From Burkholderia sp. D-99 (GTDB taxonomy: Bacteria; Pseudomonadota; Gammaproteobacteria; Burkholderiales; Burkholderiaceae), in contig NZ_JAAOXM010000003.1 in NCBI RefSeq assembly GCF_011605345.1, positions 1 to 64,000 on the forward strand: a stretch of DNA of 64,000 nt, written 5' to 3'. Both the position numbers and the translations under genes were made by a program. Positions 50,642-60,505 of the stretch are shown piece by piece. Below the pieces are notes generated by a model. The model was not told the DNA's origin and made no database searches. It saw nothing but the letters and a program-made list of their open reading frames with translations. Every line of letters begins with the position of its first letter. Within the stretch, counting starts at the first letter, position 1.

Positions 50642-52177
50642 TCAGTCGTCGGACCCGCCCGAGGTATCCGGTGCCTGCTCGGCGGCACCTTCACCCGGAT
50701 TGCGGTTTCGCGCACCGCCGCGGCGGCGCCGCTTGCGGGGCGATTTTTCCTTCGAGCCGCCCTGCGTGAGCAATGCCTCGCGAGCGGCCGCGTCGCCTTC
50801 GATGAAATCCGTCCACCACTGTCCGACTTCCGTATCGAGCTCGCCGGATTCGCAGCGTAACAGGAGGAAATCATACCCCGCTCTAAACCTTTGGTGTTCC
50901 AGCAGCCGCATCGCGCTGCGGCCCGAGCGTTTCTCGAGGCGCAGCTGCAGGCCCCAGATCTCGCGCATGTCGGCCGAATAGCGCTTGTGGATCGCGAGTT
51001 TCTCGGTCTGCATGTCGAGCACGTCGTCCATCGCGCGATGGAGCGCCGGCACCGGGATTTCGCCCTCGGCCGTGTATTGCTCGAAGCGCTGGCGCATGTC
51101 GTGCCACAGCAGCGTCGCGAACAGGAAGCCCGGCGACACCGGCTTGCCGGCGCGCACGCGCGCGTCGGTGTTGTTCAGCGCCAGCGTGATGAACTTCTCG
51201 CCCTGCGGCTGTTCGAGCACGACGTCGAGCAGCGGCAGCAGCCCGTGGTGCAGGCCTTCCTTGCGCAACCGCGTCAGACACGCGAGTGCATGGCCCGACA
51301 GCAGCAGCTTCAGCATTTCGTCGAACAGGCGCGCGGCCGGCACGTTGTTGATCAGGTCGGCGAGCGCGTTGATCGGTTCGCGCGTGTGCGGCTCGATCTC
51401 GAAGCCGAGCTTCGCCGCGAAGCGCACGACGCGCAGCATCCGCACCGGATCCTCGCGGAAGCGCGTGGCCGGATCGCCGATCATCCGCAACAGGCGGGCG
51501 CGCATGTCGGCCATCCCGTCGTGGTAGTCGAGCACCGTCTGCGTCGACGGGTCGTAGTACATCGCGTTGATCGTGAAGTCGCGGCGTGCGGCGTCTTCGT
51601 GCTGCTCGCCCCACACGTTGTCGCGCAGCACACGGCCGCTCGCGTCGACCGCGTGGGTGCGGCGATCGAGTTCGTCGCGCTTCAGGCGCTTCGGCGGCTC
51701 GGCAGCGGCCGCCTCGGGCGGCGCATCGACCAGCGCGCGGAACGTCGACACTTCGATCAGTTCCTGGCCGAACTGCACGTGGACGATCTGGAAGCGACGG
51801 CCGATCAGGCGCGCGCGGCGGAACAGGCGCTGCACCTCGGTCGGTGTCGCATCGGTCGCGACGTCGAAGTCCTTCGGCGCGATGCCGAGCAGCAGGTCGC
51901 GTACCGCACCGCCGACGATGAAGGCACGGAAGCCCGCCTGCTGCAGCGTGTCGGTCACGCGCACGGCATTCTTCGAGATCAGCGCCGGGTTGATGCCGTG
52001 CACGCTGGCCGGCACAACGGTCGGCTCATGGTTGCTGCGTGGTTTCTTCGCGCTGCCGCGGGCGCCCTTCGGGGCACGCGGGGTAGCAGGGGCCGCTTCG
52101 TCGGCCGGGGCCGCTGCGGGAGATGTTTGCTCGGTTTCGTCCTGGCCGAGCAGCTTGCGGATGAATTTTTTGATCAC
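50642..52177 (-). CDS. pcnB: Poly(A) polymerase I
   Basis: PcnB adds poly(A) tails to RNA 3' ends and so promotes decay. The 511 residues have a basic N-terminal tail, the class II nucleotidyltransferase motifs FRAFIVGGAVRDLLLGIAPK and DFDVATDATP (about 83-112), VWGEQHEDAARRDFTINAMY, and RFREDPVRMLRVVRFAAKLG. The C-terminus is Lys/Arg-rich (RKRRRRGGARNRN) as in PcnB. A tRNA nucleotidyltransferase is the main alternative, but length, tails and the pcnB-folK linkage favour poly(A) polymerase. It follows the HAD gene by 5 bases. Confidence 0.92.
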   Translation of the reverse strand: MIKKFIRKLLGQDETEQTSPAAAPADEAAPATPRAPKGARGSAKKPRSNHEPTVVPASVHGINPALISKNAVRVTDTLQQAGFRAFIVGGAVRDLLLGIAPKDFDVATDATPTEVQRLFRRARLIGRRFQIVHVQFGQELIEVSTFRALVDAPPEAAAAEPPKRLKRDELDRRTHAVDASGRVLRDNVWGEQHEDAARRDFTINAMYYDPSTQTVLDYHDGMADMRARLLRMIGDPATRFREDPVRMLRVVRFAAKLGFEIEPHTREPINALADLINNVPAARLFDEMLKLLLSGHALACLTRLRKEGLHHGLLPLLDVVLEQPQGEKFITLALNNTDARVRAGKPVSPGFLFATLLWHDMRQRFEQYTAEGEIPVPALHRAMDDVLDMQTEKLAIHKRYSADMREIWGLQLRLEKRSGRSAMRLLEHQRFRAGYDFLLLRCESGELDTEVGQWWTDFIEGDAAAREALLTQGGSKEKSPRKRRRRGGARNRNPGEGAAEQAPDTSGGSDD

Positions 52178-52182
52178 GACGT

Positions 52183-52860
52183 TCAGGAGAGCTCGAGGAT
52201 GCGCCAGCCGCGGTTGCTTGCATGCGCACGCAGCGTGTCGTCAGGGTTGGTCGCGATCGGGTCGGTGACTTTCTCGAGCAACGGGATGTCGTTGTGCGAG
52301 TCGCTGTAGAAGTAGGTGTGCGTGAAGTCGCTCCATTGCTTGCCGAGCGACGCGAGCCACGCTTCGGTCCGCACGATCTTGCCTTCGCGATAGCTCGGCG
52401 TGCCGGTCGGCCGGCCCGTGTACGGCGAATCGGGATGCCCGTCGGTCGTTTCGACCTCGCAGGCGATCAGCGTGTCGACGCCGAACGCGGTTGCGATCGG
52501 GCGCGTGATGAATTCGTTGGTCGCCGTCACGACGCAGCACAGGTCGCCCGCATCGAGGTGCTTGCGCACGAGCTCGAGCGCGGCGGGCGTCATTGCGGGC
52601 CGGATCACCTCGTGCATGTACTGCTCGTGCCATTGCGCGAGCTGTGCGCGCGAATACTTCGCGAGCGGCGTGAGCATCGCCGTGAGGTACGCGTGGATGT
52701 CGAGCTTGCCGGCCTTGTAGTCGGCGAAGAACTGATCGTTCTGACGCGAGAAGCTTTCCGCGTCGACGATGCCGAGCTTCACCATGAAGCGGCCCCATTC
52801 GTGGTCGCTATCGGTCGTGATCAGCGTGTGATCGAGGTCAAAGAGTGCCAGATTAGTCAT
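52183..52860 (-). CDS. HAD-superfamily hydrolase, subfamily IB
   Basis: The 225-residue phosphatase begins MTNLALFDLDHTLITTDSDH, with the HAD nucleophile pair Asp8 and Asp10. It contains VVTATNEFITRPIATAFGVD (motif II region) and FYSDSHNDIPLLEKVTDPIA (motif IV), ending with DDTLRAHASNRGWRILEL. It resembles phosphoserine phosphatase-like IB enzymes, including histidinol phosphatase-like and acyl-phosphatase members; the substrate is not evident. It sits 11 bases after hda and 5 bases before pcnB, so the three are co-transcribed. A much longer open frame extends upstream antisense-like but is not this family. Confidence 0.9.
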   Translation of the reverse strand: MTNLALFDLDHTLITTDSDHEWGRFMVKLGIVDAESFSRQNDQFFADYKAGKLDIHAYLTAMLTPLAKYSRAQLAQWHEQYMHEVIRPAMTPAALELVRKHLDAGDLCCVVTATNEFITRPIATAFGVDTLIACEVETTDGHPDSPYTGRPTGTPSYREGKIVRTEAWLASLGKQWSDFTHTYFYSDSHNDIPLLEKVTDPIATNPDDTLRAHASNRGWRILELS

Positions 52861-52871
52861 GGAAGCGCATT

Positions 52872-53615
52872 TTACTCGAAGCGGTTCGGGCCGGTGCCCG
52901 GAGGTGTGATGTCGTCGCCGGGACGCGCCAGCATGCGGCGCAGCAACGGCAGCGTGACGGCGCGTTTTTGCTCGAGCGAGAAGCGGTCGAGCGCGTCGAG
53001 CAGCGCCATCAGGCTCGGCATGTCGCGGCGGAAATGGGTCAGCAGGTAGGCGGCGATGTCGTCGGTGAGCGCGATCCCGCGCTCCTTCGCCGCGAGCTTG
53101 AGCACGGCGATCTTGCCGGCATCGGACGGCGGCGACAGGTGGAACACGAGCCCCCAGCCGAGGCGCGTGCGGAGATCCTCGCGCACGTCGAGTGCGAGCG
53201 GCGCCGCGGGGCCCGCCGCGACGAATGCGCTCGACGGGTGCGCGCGCACTTCGTTGAACAGGTTGAACAGCGCGACCTGCTGCGGGTCGCTCATCCGGTC
53301 GCAGTCGTCGATCGCGTAGATGCCGATGCGCGGGTCGAACGTGAACGCGCCGAGCGGGCTTTGCGGTGTGAGATAGCGCGCATAGCCGTACGACGCATCG
53401 CTCACGAGCGCCTGCAGCAGGTGGGTGCGGCCGCTGCCGGGCTCGCCCCAGATGTAGAACGACCGGTCCGGCACGGGGCCCGCCGCGAGCGCGAGGTCGA
53501 GCTTCTGCAGGCGCGAGATGAGCTCGTCGTTCTCCTCGTTCATGATGAAGTTGTCGAACGTGGCGGGCGGCGGCGTGCCGAGATCGAGCGTCAGTTGACG
53601 GGACACAACAGTCAC
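52872..53615 (-). CDS. hda: DnaA regulatory inactivator Hda
   Basis: Hda is an AAA+ DnaA homologue that, with the sliding clamp, stimulates hydrolysis of ATP bound to DnaA and prevents re-initiation. From GTG 53615 it has 247 residues. The N-terminal clamp-binding motif is RQLTLDLG, Walker A is GEPGSGRTHLLQAL with Arg in place of Lys as in Hda proteins, and Walker B-like AIDDCDRM and the box VII region RTRLGWGLVFHL follow. An ATG 14 codons upstream in the same frame is possible but would place the clamp motif internally. It is divergent from purM. Confidence 0.9.
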   Translation of the reverse strand: MTVVSRQLTLDLGTPPPATFDNFIMNEENDELISRLQKLDLALAAGPVPDRSFYIWGEPGSGRTHLLQALVSDASYGYARYLTPQSPLGAFTFDPRIGIYAIDDCDRMSDPQQVALFNLFNEVRAHPSSAFVAAGPAAPLALDVREDLRTRLGWGLVFHLSPPSDAGKIAVLKLAAKERGIALTDDIAAYLLTHFRRDMPSLMALLDALDRFSLEQKRAVTLPLLRRMLARPGDDITPPGTGPNRFE

Positions 53616-53856
53616 AATGCGGGTCGGTTGAAAATACGCGCGCCGTACGCCGGGCACGCGCCGGGAGCTGCGCCTTCGTGGGCTTCACGCGCGACCGCAC
53701 GCACGGCGCCACGCCGGTTTCGGCGCGGTTCGCTCGGCGATGAAAACGGGGACGTGTTGACCAAGATGCAATCCCTGACGATTCGGTGCTGGGAATTCCG
53801 GCCAACGGGCCGGCTTCGGGTAAAATCGCATTTTACCGACCTTCTCGCATTCCCCC

Positions 53857-54912
53857 ATGAATCCTCCGAAATCCGCTCCTGACGCTCAGGGTCTGTCCTA
53901 TCGCGACGCAGGCGTCGACATCGACGCGGGCGACGCGCTCATCGACAAGATCAAGCCTTTTGCGAAGAAAACCCTGCGCGACGGCGTGCTCGGCGGCATC
54001 GGCGGGTTCGGCGCGCTGTTCGAAGTGCCGAAGAAGTACAACGAGCCCGTGCTCGTGTCGGGCACCGACGGCGTAGGCACCAAGCTCAAGCTGGCGTTTC
54101 ATCTGAACAAACACGACACGGTCGGCCAGGATCTCGTCGCGATGAGCGTGAACGACATCCTCGTGCAGGGCGCCGAGCCGCTGTTCTTCCTCGACTACTT
54201 CGCGTGCGGCAAGCTCGACGTCGATACCGCCGCAACGGTCGTCAAGGGCATCGCGCAGGGTTGCGAACTGTCGGGCTGCGCGCTGATCGGCGGTGAAACG
54301 GCCGAAATGCCGGGCATGTACCCGGACGGCGAATACGACCTGGCCGGCTTCGCGGTCGGCGCGGTCGAGAAGAGCAAGATCATCGACGGCAGCACGATCG
54401 CCGAAGGCGACGTGGTGCTGGGCCTCGCATCGAGCGGCATCCACTCGAACGGCTTCTCGCTCGTGCGCAAGATCATCGAGCGCGCGAACCCCGACCTTTC
54501 CGCCGATTTCCATGGCCGCTCGCTCGCCGACGCGCTGATGGCACCCACGCGCATCTACGTGAAGCCGCTGCTCGCGCTGATGCAGAAGCTGTCGGTGAAG
54601 GGCATGGCGCACATCACGGGCGGCGGTCTCGTCGAGAACATCCCGCGCGTGCTGCGCGAAGGCCTCACCGCCGAGCTCGACCAGAACGCGTGGCCGCTGC
54701 CGCCGCTGTTCAAGTGGCTGCAGGAGCACGGCGGCGTCGCCGATGCGGAAATGCACCGCGTGTTCAACTGCGGCATCGGCATGGCCGTGATCGTTTCGGC
54801 GGCCGATGCCGACGCAGCGATCGCCGACCTGACCGCCGCCGGCGAACAGGTGTGGAAGATCGGCACCGTGCGTGCGACCCGCGAAGGCGAGGCGCAGACC
54901 GTCGTGGTCTGA
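53857..54912 (+). CDS. purM: Phosphoribosylformylglycinamidine cyclo-ligase (AIR synthetase)
   Basis: PurM makes aminoimidazole ribonucleotide in purine synthesis. The 351 residues start [20 protein letters not shown] and show the family motifs [69 protein letters not shown] and [15 protein letters not shown]. It is monocistronic, followed by a strong terminator, and is divergent from hda. Confidence 0.97.
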   Translation: MNPPKSAPDAQGLSYRDAGVDIDAGDALIDKIKPFAKKTLRDGVLGGIGGFGALFEVPKKYNEPVLVSGTDGVGTKLKLAFHLNKHDTVGQDLVAMSVNDILVQGAEPLFFLDYFACGKLDVDTAATVVKGIAQGCELSGCALIGGETAEMPGMYPDGEYDLAGFAVGAVEKSKIIDGSTIAEGDVVLGLASSGIHSNGFSLVRKIIERANPDLSADFHGRSLADALMAPTRIYVKPLLALMQKLSVKGMAHITGGGLVENIPRVLREGLTAELDQNAWPLPPLFKWLQEHGGVADAEMHRVFNCGIGMAVIVSAADADAAIADLTAAGEQVWKIGTVRATREGEAQTVVV

Positions 54913-54940
54913 CGCACTGCCGCAGCAGATGCAGCAAGGA

Positions 54941-54974
54941 AAGCCGCCCGGAGTCGATCCGGGCGGCTTTTTTT
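54941..54974 (+). terminator. Rho-independent terminator after purM
   Basis: A 12-bp stem AAGCCGCCCGGA / TCCGGGCGGCTT with a GTCGA loop is followed by TTTTT. Confidence 0.92.
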
Positions 54975-55022
54975 CGGGCGCCGCGTGGCGTACGGACGCG
55001 CGCCGATGAAGGAGGGACGACG

Positions 55023-55418
55023 ATGACCGAAGACGAACATGCGATCCGCACGCTCGTGGACAACTGGTTCGTGTCGAGCCGCCGCGGCGACCTGGCGACC
55101 GTGCTCGACCTGATCGCCGACGACGCGATCTTCATGGTGGCGGGCAAGCCTCCGTTCGACAAGGCGGCGTTTGCGGCCGCGTCGCGTGACGCGAATGCCG
55201 GGGGCGGGCCCGCGCCGACGATCGACGGCCGCTACCGGATCGACGAACTGCGCGTGTTGGGCGACTGGGCGTACATGCGCAATTTCCTCGAAATCGAAGC
55301 GACGCCGCCGGGCGGCGACACGATCCGTCGTTCGGGCCATACGCTGACGATCTTCCGCAAGGCCGACGGCCGCTGGCAGCTCGTGCGCGACGCGAATCTC
55401 GTGACGCTCGCGCACTGA
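55023..55418 (+). CDS. NTF2-fold (SnoaL/DUF4440-like) protein
   Basis: The 131-residue protein MTEDEHAIRTLVDNWFVSSR has the NTF2-like pattern. A first helix (AIRTLVDNWFVSSRRGDLAT) and VLDLIADDAIFMVAGKPPFD come first, and GHTLTIFRKADGRWQLVRDA is the final sheet typical of the SgcJ/EcaC and DUF4440 groups. No catalytic assignment is possible; such proteins include small-molecule-binding and isomerase-like members. AAGGAGGGACGACG gives a strong ribosome site. It follows the purM terminator and converges on tetA. Confidence 0.85.
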   Translation: MTEDEHAIRTLVDNWFVSSRRGDLATVLDLIADDAIFMVAGKPPFDKAAFAAASRDANAGGGPAPTIDGRYRIDELRVLGDWAYMRNFLEIEATPPGGDTIRRSGHTLTIFRKADGRWQLVRDANLVTLAH

Positions 55419-55458
55419 GCGCGGTGGCGCGGGCGCCGTCGCCCCCGCCCGCAGATGC

Positions 55459-56652
55459 TCATGCGGACTGCCGCGGCGCGCTAGCCGGGCGCACGCCGGC
55501 CAGCAACGGTGGCACGAGCAGGTAGAGCAGGGCCGCCACGGCCCAGACGAGCCCCGGCCACGTCGCGCGTGTCGCCGCATAGGTCGTGGTGACGACCAGT
55601 GGCCCCGCGACGCCGATCAGGCTCGCCACGCTCGCGAGCGCGCCTTGCAGTTCACCCTGGCGCGCATCGTCGACCTGCCGCGCGAGCATCGCCTGCAGTG
55701 CCGGCAGTGTCATGCCGCCCGCCGCGAACAGCGGCAGCAGCGCGAACGGCACCCACGCGGCGGTCGCGAACGCAATCGCCGCGAGCCCGAGCGCATCGCC
55801 CGCGAGGCCCAGTGCGAGCGCGCGGCGCTCGCCGAGCCGCGCGATCAGCGGCCCGATCGCGAATGCCTGCGCGAGTGCGTGACACGCGCCGTAGCCCGCC
55901 AGCGACAGCCCCGCGATCGGTGTCGACCACCCGAAATGTTCCTGGCCATACAGGATCCACAGCGTGGCGGGTGCCTGCGACACCAGCGCCACGATCACGT
56001 AAATACCGATCAGCGGCACGAGCGCCGGTGAGCCGCTCAGTCGGCGCAGGCTGGCGAACGGGTTGAGCGCGCCGGCCGTCTGGCCTTCGCGGGCCGAACG
56101 CGGCCGCGACTCCGGCAGTGCGCGCCAGACGAGCACGAGATTGAGCGCGTTGAGCACGGCGGCCGCAACGAACGGCGCGCGCACATGCAGCGCGCCGAGC
56201 AGGCCGCCGATCAACGGGCCCGCGATGAAGCCGATGCCCATCATCGCGCCGAGCTGGCCGAAGCGTCGTGCGCGGTCGGGTTCGGCCGTGACGTCGGTGA
56301 CGTATGCAGTCGCGACCGCGACGTTCGCGCCGGTGATGCCCGCGATCAGCCGCCCGACGTAGAGCCAGGCGAGCGTCGGCGCGAGTGCCATCAGCGGGTA
56401 GTCGAGCGCGGCGCCCGCGAGCGACACGAGCAGTACGGGCCGGCGGCCGAAGCGGTCGCTCAGCGCGCCGAGCAGCGGTGCGCACAGGAACTGCGCGAAC
56501 GCGTACAGCGCGAGCAGTATCCCGTAGTGGGTGTCGGTGCTGTTCGCGCTGGCGAGCGAGCGCAGGAGCCCGGGCAGGATCGGCATCACGATCCCGACGC
56601 CGATCGCGTCGAGCAGGACCGTGGCCAGGATGGCAATCAGGGACGGATTCAA
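55459..56652 (-). CDS. tetA: TetA-type MFS drug efflux transporter
   Basis: The 397-residue, 12-helix major facilitator transporter closely resembles class A/C-type tetracycline efflux pumps. LLDAIGVGIVMPILPGLL is helix 1 with the Asp characteristic of TetA. LGALSDRFGRRPVLLVSLAG is the loop 2-3 motif A, GRLIAGITGANVAVATAYVT is the motif C region, and ALQAMLARQVDDARQGELQG is near helix 11. The first codon is TTG (56650-56652), only 7 bases from a tet operator, with no clear ribosome site, so the mRNA may have a very short leader. It is divergent from tetR with two tet operators between. Drug specificity is inferred from similarity. Confidence 0.88.
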   Translation of the reverse strand: MNPSLIAILATVLLDAIGVGIVMPILPGLLRSLASANSTDTHYGILLALYAFAQFLCAPLLGALSDRFGRRPVLLVSLAGAALDYPLMALAPTLAWLYVGRLIAGITGANVAVATAYVTDVTAEPDRARRFGQLGAMMGIGFIAGPLIGGLLGALHVRAPFVAAAVLNALNLVLVWRALPESRPRSAREGQTAGALNPFASLRRLSGSPALVPLIGIYVIVALVSQAPATLWILYGQEHFGWSTPIAGLSLAGYGACHALAQAFAIGPLIARLGERRALALGLAGDALGLAAIAFATAAWVPFALLPLFAAGGMTLPALQAMLARQVDDARQGELQGALASVASLIGVAGPLVVTTTYAATRATWPGLVWAVAALLYLLVPPLLAGVRPASAPRQSA

Positions 56653-56659
56653 GAGGGTA

Positions 56660-56678
56660 ACTCTATCGGTGATAGAGT
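56660..56678. promoter_or_regulatory. Tet operator O1
   Basis: ACTCTATCGGTGATAGAGT is a 19-bp palindrome (8-bp arms with a GGT centre) of the tetO class. It abuts the tetA start on the minus strand. Its arms are identical to the classical tetO1 arms. Confidence 0.9.
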
Positions 56679-56697
56679 GGTGATTATTCCACAGCTT

Positions 56698-56716
56698 TCC
56701 CTATCGGTGATAGAGA
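56698..56716. promoter_or_regulatory. Tet operator O2
   Basis: TCCCTATCGGTGATAGAGA differs at a single base from the classical tetO2 of Tn10. Its last base is the A of the tetR ATG, so TetR binding here would overlap both the promoter end and the translation start of tetR. Centre-to-centre spacing to O1 is 38 bases. Confidence 0.9.
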
Positions 56717-57348
56717 TGAAGGACACAGGGGCGCGGCTGACGCGCGACACGGTACTGCGCGCGGCGCTCGAACTGCTCGATGAAGTCGGCATCGACGGGT
56801 TGTCGACGCGGCGGCTTGCCGAGCGGCTCGGCGTGCAGTCGCCGACGCTTTACTGGCATTTCCGGAACAAGGCCGAACTGCTCGACGCGATGGCCGAGGC
56901 GATCATGCTCGAGCGCCACGATGCGTCGCTGCCGCGGCCGGGTGAGGCGTGGGATGCGTGGCTTTTCGACAACGCGCGCAGTTTCCGTCGCGCACTGCTG
57001 GCCTATCGCGACGGCGCGCGCCTGCATGCCGGTACTCGGCCGCGCGCGCTGCATTTCAGTTCGATCGAGCGCAAGGTCGCGTTGCTCGGCGACGCGGGTT
57101 TCGCGCCGGACGAGGCGGTCGACGTGATGTATGCACTTGGCCGCTTCGTGGTGGGTTGGGTGCTGGAGGAGCAGGCGGAACCGGACGGCGAGGCCGATGC
57201 GCCGCTGCCGGACGCGGCCGAGTATCCGCTGCTCGTGAAGGGCTGGGCCGCGCTGCGCGCGCGCGGCGGCGACGAAGCGTTCGAGCGCGGCGTCGCATTG
57301 ATCGTCGACGGCGCCCGCGCGCACCTGGCAGCGCGCGAGCGCAGCTGA
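56716..57348 (+). CDS. tetR: TetR-type tetracycline repressor
   Basis: The 210-residue repressor starts MKDTGARLTRDTVLRAALEL, with the TetR HTH (GLSTRRLAERLGVQSPTLYW, then HFRNKAELLDAMAEAIML) and a TetR C-terminal ligand-binding domain, including RALLAYRDGARLHAGTRP, whose RDGAxLxxGTRP pattern resembles tetracycline-binding TetR proteins. It would bind O1 and O2 and release them on drug binding, controlling itself and tetA. The in-frame extension upstream of this ATG is not family-like. It converges on miaA with only 5 bases between the stops. Confidence 0.9.
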   Translation: MKDTGARLTRDTVLRAALELLDEVGIDGLSTRRLAERLGVQSPTLYWHFRNKAELLDAMAEAIMLERHDASLPRPGEAWDAWLFDNARSFRRALLAYRDGARLHAGTRPRALHFSSIERKVALLGDAGFAPDEAVDVMYALGRFVVGWVLEEQAEPDGEADAPLPDAAEYPLLVKGWAALRARGGDEAFERGVALIVDGARAHLAARERS

Positions 57349-57353
57349 CGCGG

Positions 57354-58328
57354 TCAGGCCGGCGTGCTGCCGTCGAGCACGCGTTCCAGCGCATCGAGTG
57401 CGCGGGCCGTGGCGTCCGGCGCAATGCAGTCGACGACGATCCGCTCCGGCATCGCGCGCAGCCAGGTGATCTGGCGCTTGCAGAGCTGGCGCGTCGCGAA
57501 GATGCCCTTGTCGCGCATCGTCCGGTAGTCGGTGTCGCCGTCGAGGAATTCCCAAGCCTGCCGGTAGCCGACGCAGCGCATCGACGGCAGGTCGGGATGG
57601 AGGTCCTCGCGACGGCGCAGCCGCTCGACTTCGTCGATGAAGCCCGCGTCGAGCATCGCATCGAAGCGCTGCGCGATCCGTGCGTGCAGTACCGCGCGAT
57701 CGGACGGTTCGAGCGCGACCGGCACGAAGCGGTAAGCGGCGGCGGCATCGTCACTGCGTCGCGGGGCGGCGAGCAGCACCGACATCGGCTGCCCGCTCAG
57801 CATGAACACCTCGAGCGCCCGCTGGATCCGTTGCGAATCGTTCGGCGCGAGCCGCGCGGCCGTAACGGGATCGACTTGCGCGAGTCGCGCGTGCAGCGCG
57901 GGCCAGCCATCGCGCGCGGCTTCGGCATCGAGCGTCGCACGCACGTCCGGATCGGCGCCGGGCAGGTCGTTGAGCCCCTGCGTCAGTGCCTTGTAGTACA
58001 GCATCGTGCCGCCCGCGAGCAGCGGCGTGCAGCCGCGCGCGGCGATCTCGCCGACCAGGCGCAGCGTGTCGGCGCGGAAACTCGCGGCCGAATACGCGTC
58101 GGCCGGATCGATGATGTCGATCAGGTGATGCGGCACGCTCGCGCGTTCTTCGCGCGACGGCTTCGCGGTGCCGATATCCATGTCGCGGTAGACGAGCGCG
58201 GAATCGACGCTGACGATCTCGATCGGGCGGCGCGCGGCGAGCGCCAGCGCCGCGGCCGTCTTGCCCGATGCGGTGGGGCCGAGCAGGCAGGCGATCGTCG
58301 TCGGGGTGGTGTGCGGTGCCGCGCTCAT
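57354..58328 (-). CDS. miaA: tRNA dimethylallyltransferase
   Basis: MiaA adds a dimethylallyl group to A37 of tRNAs reading UNN codons. The 324 residues from [20 protein letters not shown] have the P-loop [50 protein letters not shown], and the C-terminal [11 protein letters not shown] and [14 protein letters not shown]. Its ATG overlaps the mutL stop by 4 bases (ATGA), so the pair is translationally coupled, the standard mutL-miaA order. hfq does not follow; tetR converges instead. Confidence 0.95.
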   Translation of the reverse strand: MSAAPHTTPTTIACLLGPTASGKTAAALALAARRPIEIVSVDSALVYRDMDIGTAKPSREERASVPHHLIDIIDPADAYSAASFRADTLRLVGEIAARGCTPLLAGGTMLYYKALTQGLNDLPGADPDVRATLDAEAARDGWPALHARLAQVDPVTAARLAPNDSQRIQRALEVFMLSGQPMSVLLAAPRRSDDAAAAYRFVPVALEPSDRAVLHARIAQRFDAMLDAGFIDEVERLRRREDLHPDLPSMRCVGYRQAWEFLDGDTDYRTMRDKGIFATRQLCKRQITWLRAMPERIVVDCIAPDATARALDALERVLDGSTPA

Positions 58329-60322
58329 TGGCCGCGCATGAAGAGGCGGTCGAGATCGTTCAGCGTGAGCTGATACCACGTCGGCCGGCCGTGATTGCAT
58401 TGGTCCGCGCGCTCGGTGGCCTCCATCTGCCGCAGCAGTGCGTTCATCTCGTCGAGCGTCAGGCGCCGGTTCGCGCGCACCGCATGGTGGCAGGCGAGCG
58501 TACCGAGCAGTTCGTGTTGACGCTCGGTGAGCACACGCGAGCCGCCGAACGCGTGAAGGTCGGCAAGCACCGCGCGCGCGAGCGACTGCAGGTCGGCATC
58601 CTTCAGCAGCGCCGGTACCGCGCGGATCGCGAGCGTCGTCGGCGACAGCACCGCCAGGTCGAAACCGAGCGATTCGAGCGTGTCGCGTTCCTCCTCGACC
58701 GTGCCGATCTCGATCGGCGTGGCCGTCATCGATACCGGCAGCAGGAGCGCCTGCACGGCGACCGAGCGGTCGGCGAGCGCGTTCTTGAACTGTTCGTACA
58801 GGATCCGTTCGTGTGCCGCGTGCATGTCGACGATCACGAGTCCGTGCGCGTTCTGCGCGAGCACGTAGATGCCGTGGATCTGGCCCAGCGCGAAGCCGAG
58901 CGGCTGCTCGTCGTGTGCGGTCGCGGCGATCGGCGATACGGTGAAGCCGGGCGGCGGCGCGACCGGCGTGTAGGCCGAATCGCGAGCGATGGTGGTCGCG
59001 CCGTCCGGCGTGCCGGCGCCGCTATCCTTGCGGCCGAACATCGCGTCGTAGAGCGCGAGCGGTTGCGCGACGGGCAGCGTGCCCTGCGTCATCCGCGCCT
59101 GGCGCATCCAGGTGTTGCCCGTCGACGAGGACGACGGCGACGAGAAGCCGCCGCCGATGCCACCCATGCCGCCGGTCGCGTGGCCCTGGCTTTGCCCGAG
59201 CGGCGTGTCCGGGAACGACGACGGCCCGCGCGGCGCCGGTTCGATATGCGCGGCATGGCCGCCCGCCGTGGTTTCCGGAGAGGCACCCGCATGGCGCGCG
59301 AGCGAGCGCTGGACCGCATGGAACACGTACTGGTGGATCGAGCGCGAATCGCGGAAGCGCACCTCGATCTTCGACGGGTGCACGTTCACGTCGACGGCTT
59401 CGGGCGGCAGGTCGAGGAACAGCACGTACGACGGGTAGCGGTCGCCGTGCAGCACGTCCTCGTAGGCCGCGCGCACCGCGTGCGTCAGCAGCTTGTCGCG
59501 CACGAAGCGGCCGTTGACGAAGAAATACTGCTGGTCGGCGCGCCCGCGGCTTGCGGTCGGCAGCCCGGCGCAGCCGTAGACGGCCAGCGGGCCGGCCTGT
59601 TCGTCGAGCGGCAGGTGCGCGGTCGCGAAGCTGTCGCCGAGGATCTTCGCGACGCGCTGCGCAGGCTCGGTCGCATTCCAGTGCTCGACCGCCTTGCCGT
59701 TGTGCAGCACCGAGATCGCGACGTCCGGCCGTGCGAGCGCCGCGCGGCGGATCATTTCCAGGCAGTGGCCGAACTCGGTCTGCTCGCTCTTCAGGAACTT
59801 GCGCCGCGCGGGCGTGTTGAAGTACAGCTCGCGGACCTCGATCGTCGTGCCGGTCGCACCGGCGGCGGGCGACAGCACGCCCGTCTGCGCGTCGATCTTC
59901 ATCGCGTGCGCGGCATCGGCCGTGCGGCTCGTGATCGACATCTCGGCGACCGAGGCGATCGACGCGAGCGCTTCGCCGCGGAACCCGAGCGTTGCGACCG
60001 CCTCGAGCTCCTCGAGCGAGCGGATCTTGCTGGTGGCGTGGCGCATCAGCGCGAGCGCCAGCTCGTCGGGCGGAATCCCGCAGCCGTCGTCGGTGATCGA
60101 GATGCGCTTGACGCCGCCTTCTTCCAGCACGATGCGCAGCGTTTTGGCGCCCGCGTCCATCGCGTTCTCGAGCAGCTCCTTGACGACCGACGCCGGGCGT
60201 TCGACGACCTCGCCGGCGGCGATCTGGCTGATCAGCTGGTCGGGCAGGGGCTGGATCGCGCGCAGCGGGCGCGGAGCAGGGGCGGGCGTGTCGCCCGCGG
60301 CCGTTTCGGTGATATCGGACAT
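58325..60322 (-). CDS. mutL: DNA mismatch repair protein MutL
   Basis: MutL couples mismatch recognition by MutS to strand excision. The 665 residues have the N-terminal GHL ATPase with [34 protein letters not shown] and [15 protein letters not shown], then a Gly/Ser/Pro-rich linker (about 340-400) and the C-terminal dimer domain. That domain carries [12 protein letters not shown] (Asp499), [10 protein letters not shown] and CNHGRPTWY. These correspond to the endonuclease motifs DQHA(X)2E(X)4E, ACR and CPHGRP of MutL proteins from organisms without MutH, so it is probably a nicking MutL. Met replaces Gln in the first motif. Confidence 0.95.
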   Translation of the reverse strand: MSDITETAAGDTPAPAPRPLRAIQPLPDQLISQIAAGEVVERPASVVKELLENAMDAGAKTLRIVLEEGGVKRISITDDGCGIPPDELALALMRHATSKIRSLEELEAVATLGFRGEALASIASVAEMSITSRTADAAHAMKIDAQTGVLSPAAGATGTTIEVRELYFNTPARRKFLKSEQTEFGHCLEMIRRAALARPDVAISVLHNGKAVEHWNATEPAQRVAKILGDSFATAHLPLDEQAGPLAVYGCAGLPTASRGRADQQYFFVNGRFVRDKLLTHAVRAAYEDVLHGDRYPSYVLFLDLPPEAVDVNVHPSKIEVRFRDSRSIHQYVFHAVQRSLARHAGASPETTAGGHAAHIEPAPRGPSSFPDTPLGQSQGHATGGMGGIGGGFSSPSSSSTGNTWMRQARMTQGTLPVAQPLALYDAMFGRKDSGAGTPDGATTIARDSAYTPVAPPPGFTVSPIAATAHDEQPLGFALGQIHGIYVLAQNAHGLVIVDMHAAHERILYEQFKNALADRSVAVQALLLPVSMTATPIEIGTVEEERDTLESLGFDLAVLSPTTLAIRAVPALLKDADLQSLARAVLADLHAFGGSRVLTERQHELLGTLACHHAVRANRRLTLDEMNALLRQMEATERADQCNHGRPTWYQLTLNDLDRLFMRGQ

Positions 60323-60505
60323 GGCCGAATTATAGCGAGGCGGCGAATGCGTGCCGGGGCGGCCAAGCGTTACGTTTTTTCACGGAGCCTTAAGGTAGTT
60401 TCGGTATCATGACTCCGTTCCGCGCGCCGCCTTGGCTGGCGGGCGCCTCCGCCATGTCTGGCCTGTTTCGGCCGTTCCGGCCCTATCGCCTTCGAGGAAT
60501 CGCAT

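Noticed and set aside
58268..60412. Long plus-strand open frame over mutL
   Set aside because: Shadow of mutL; highly Arg-rich with no motif.
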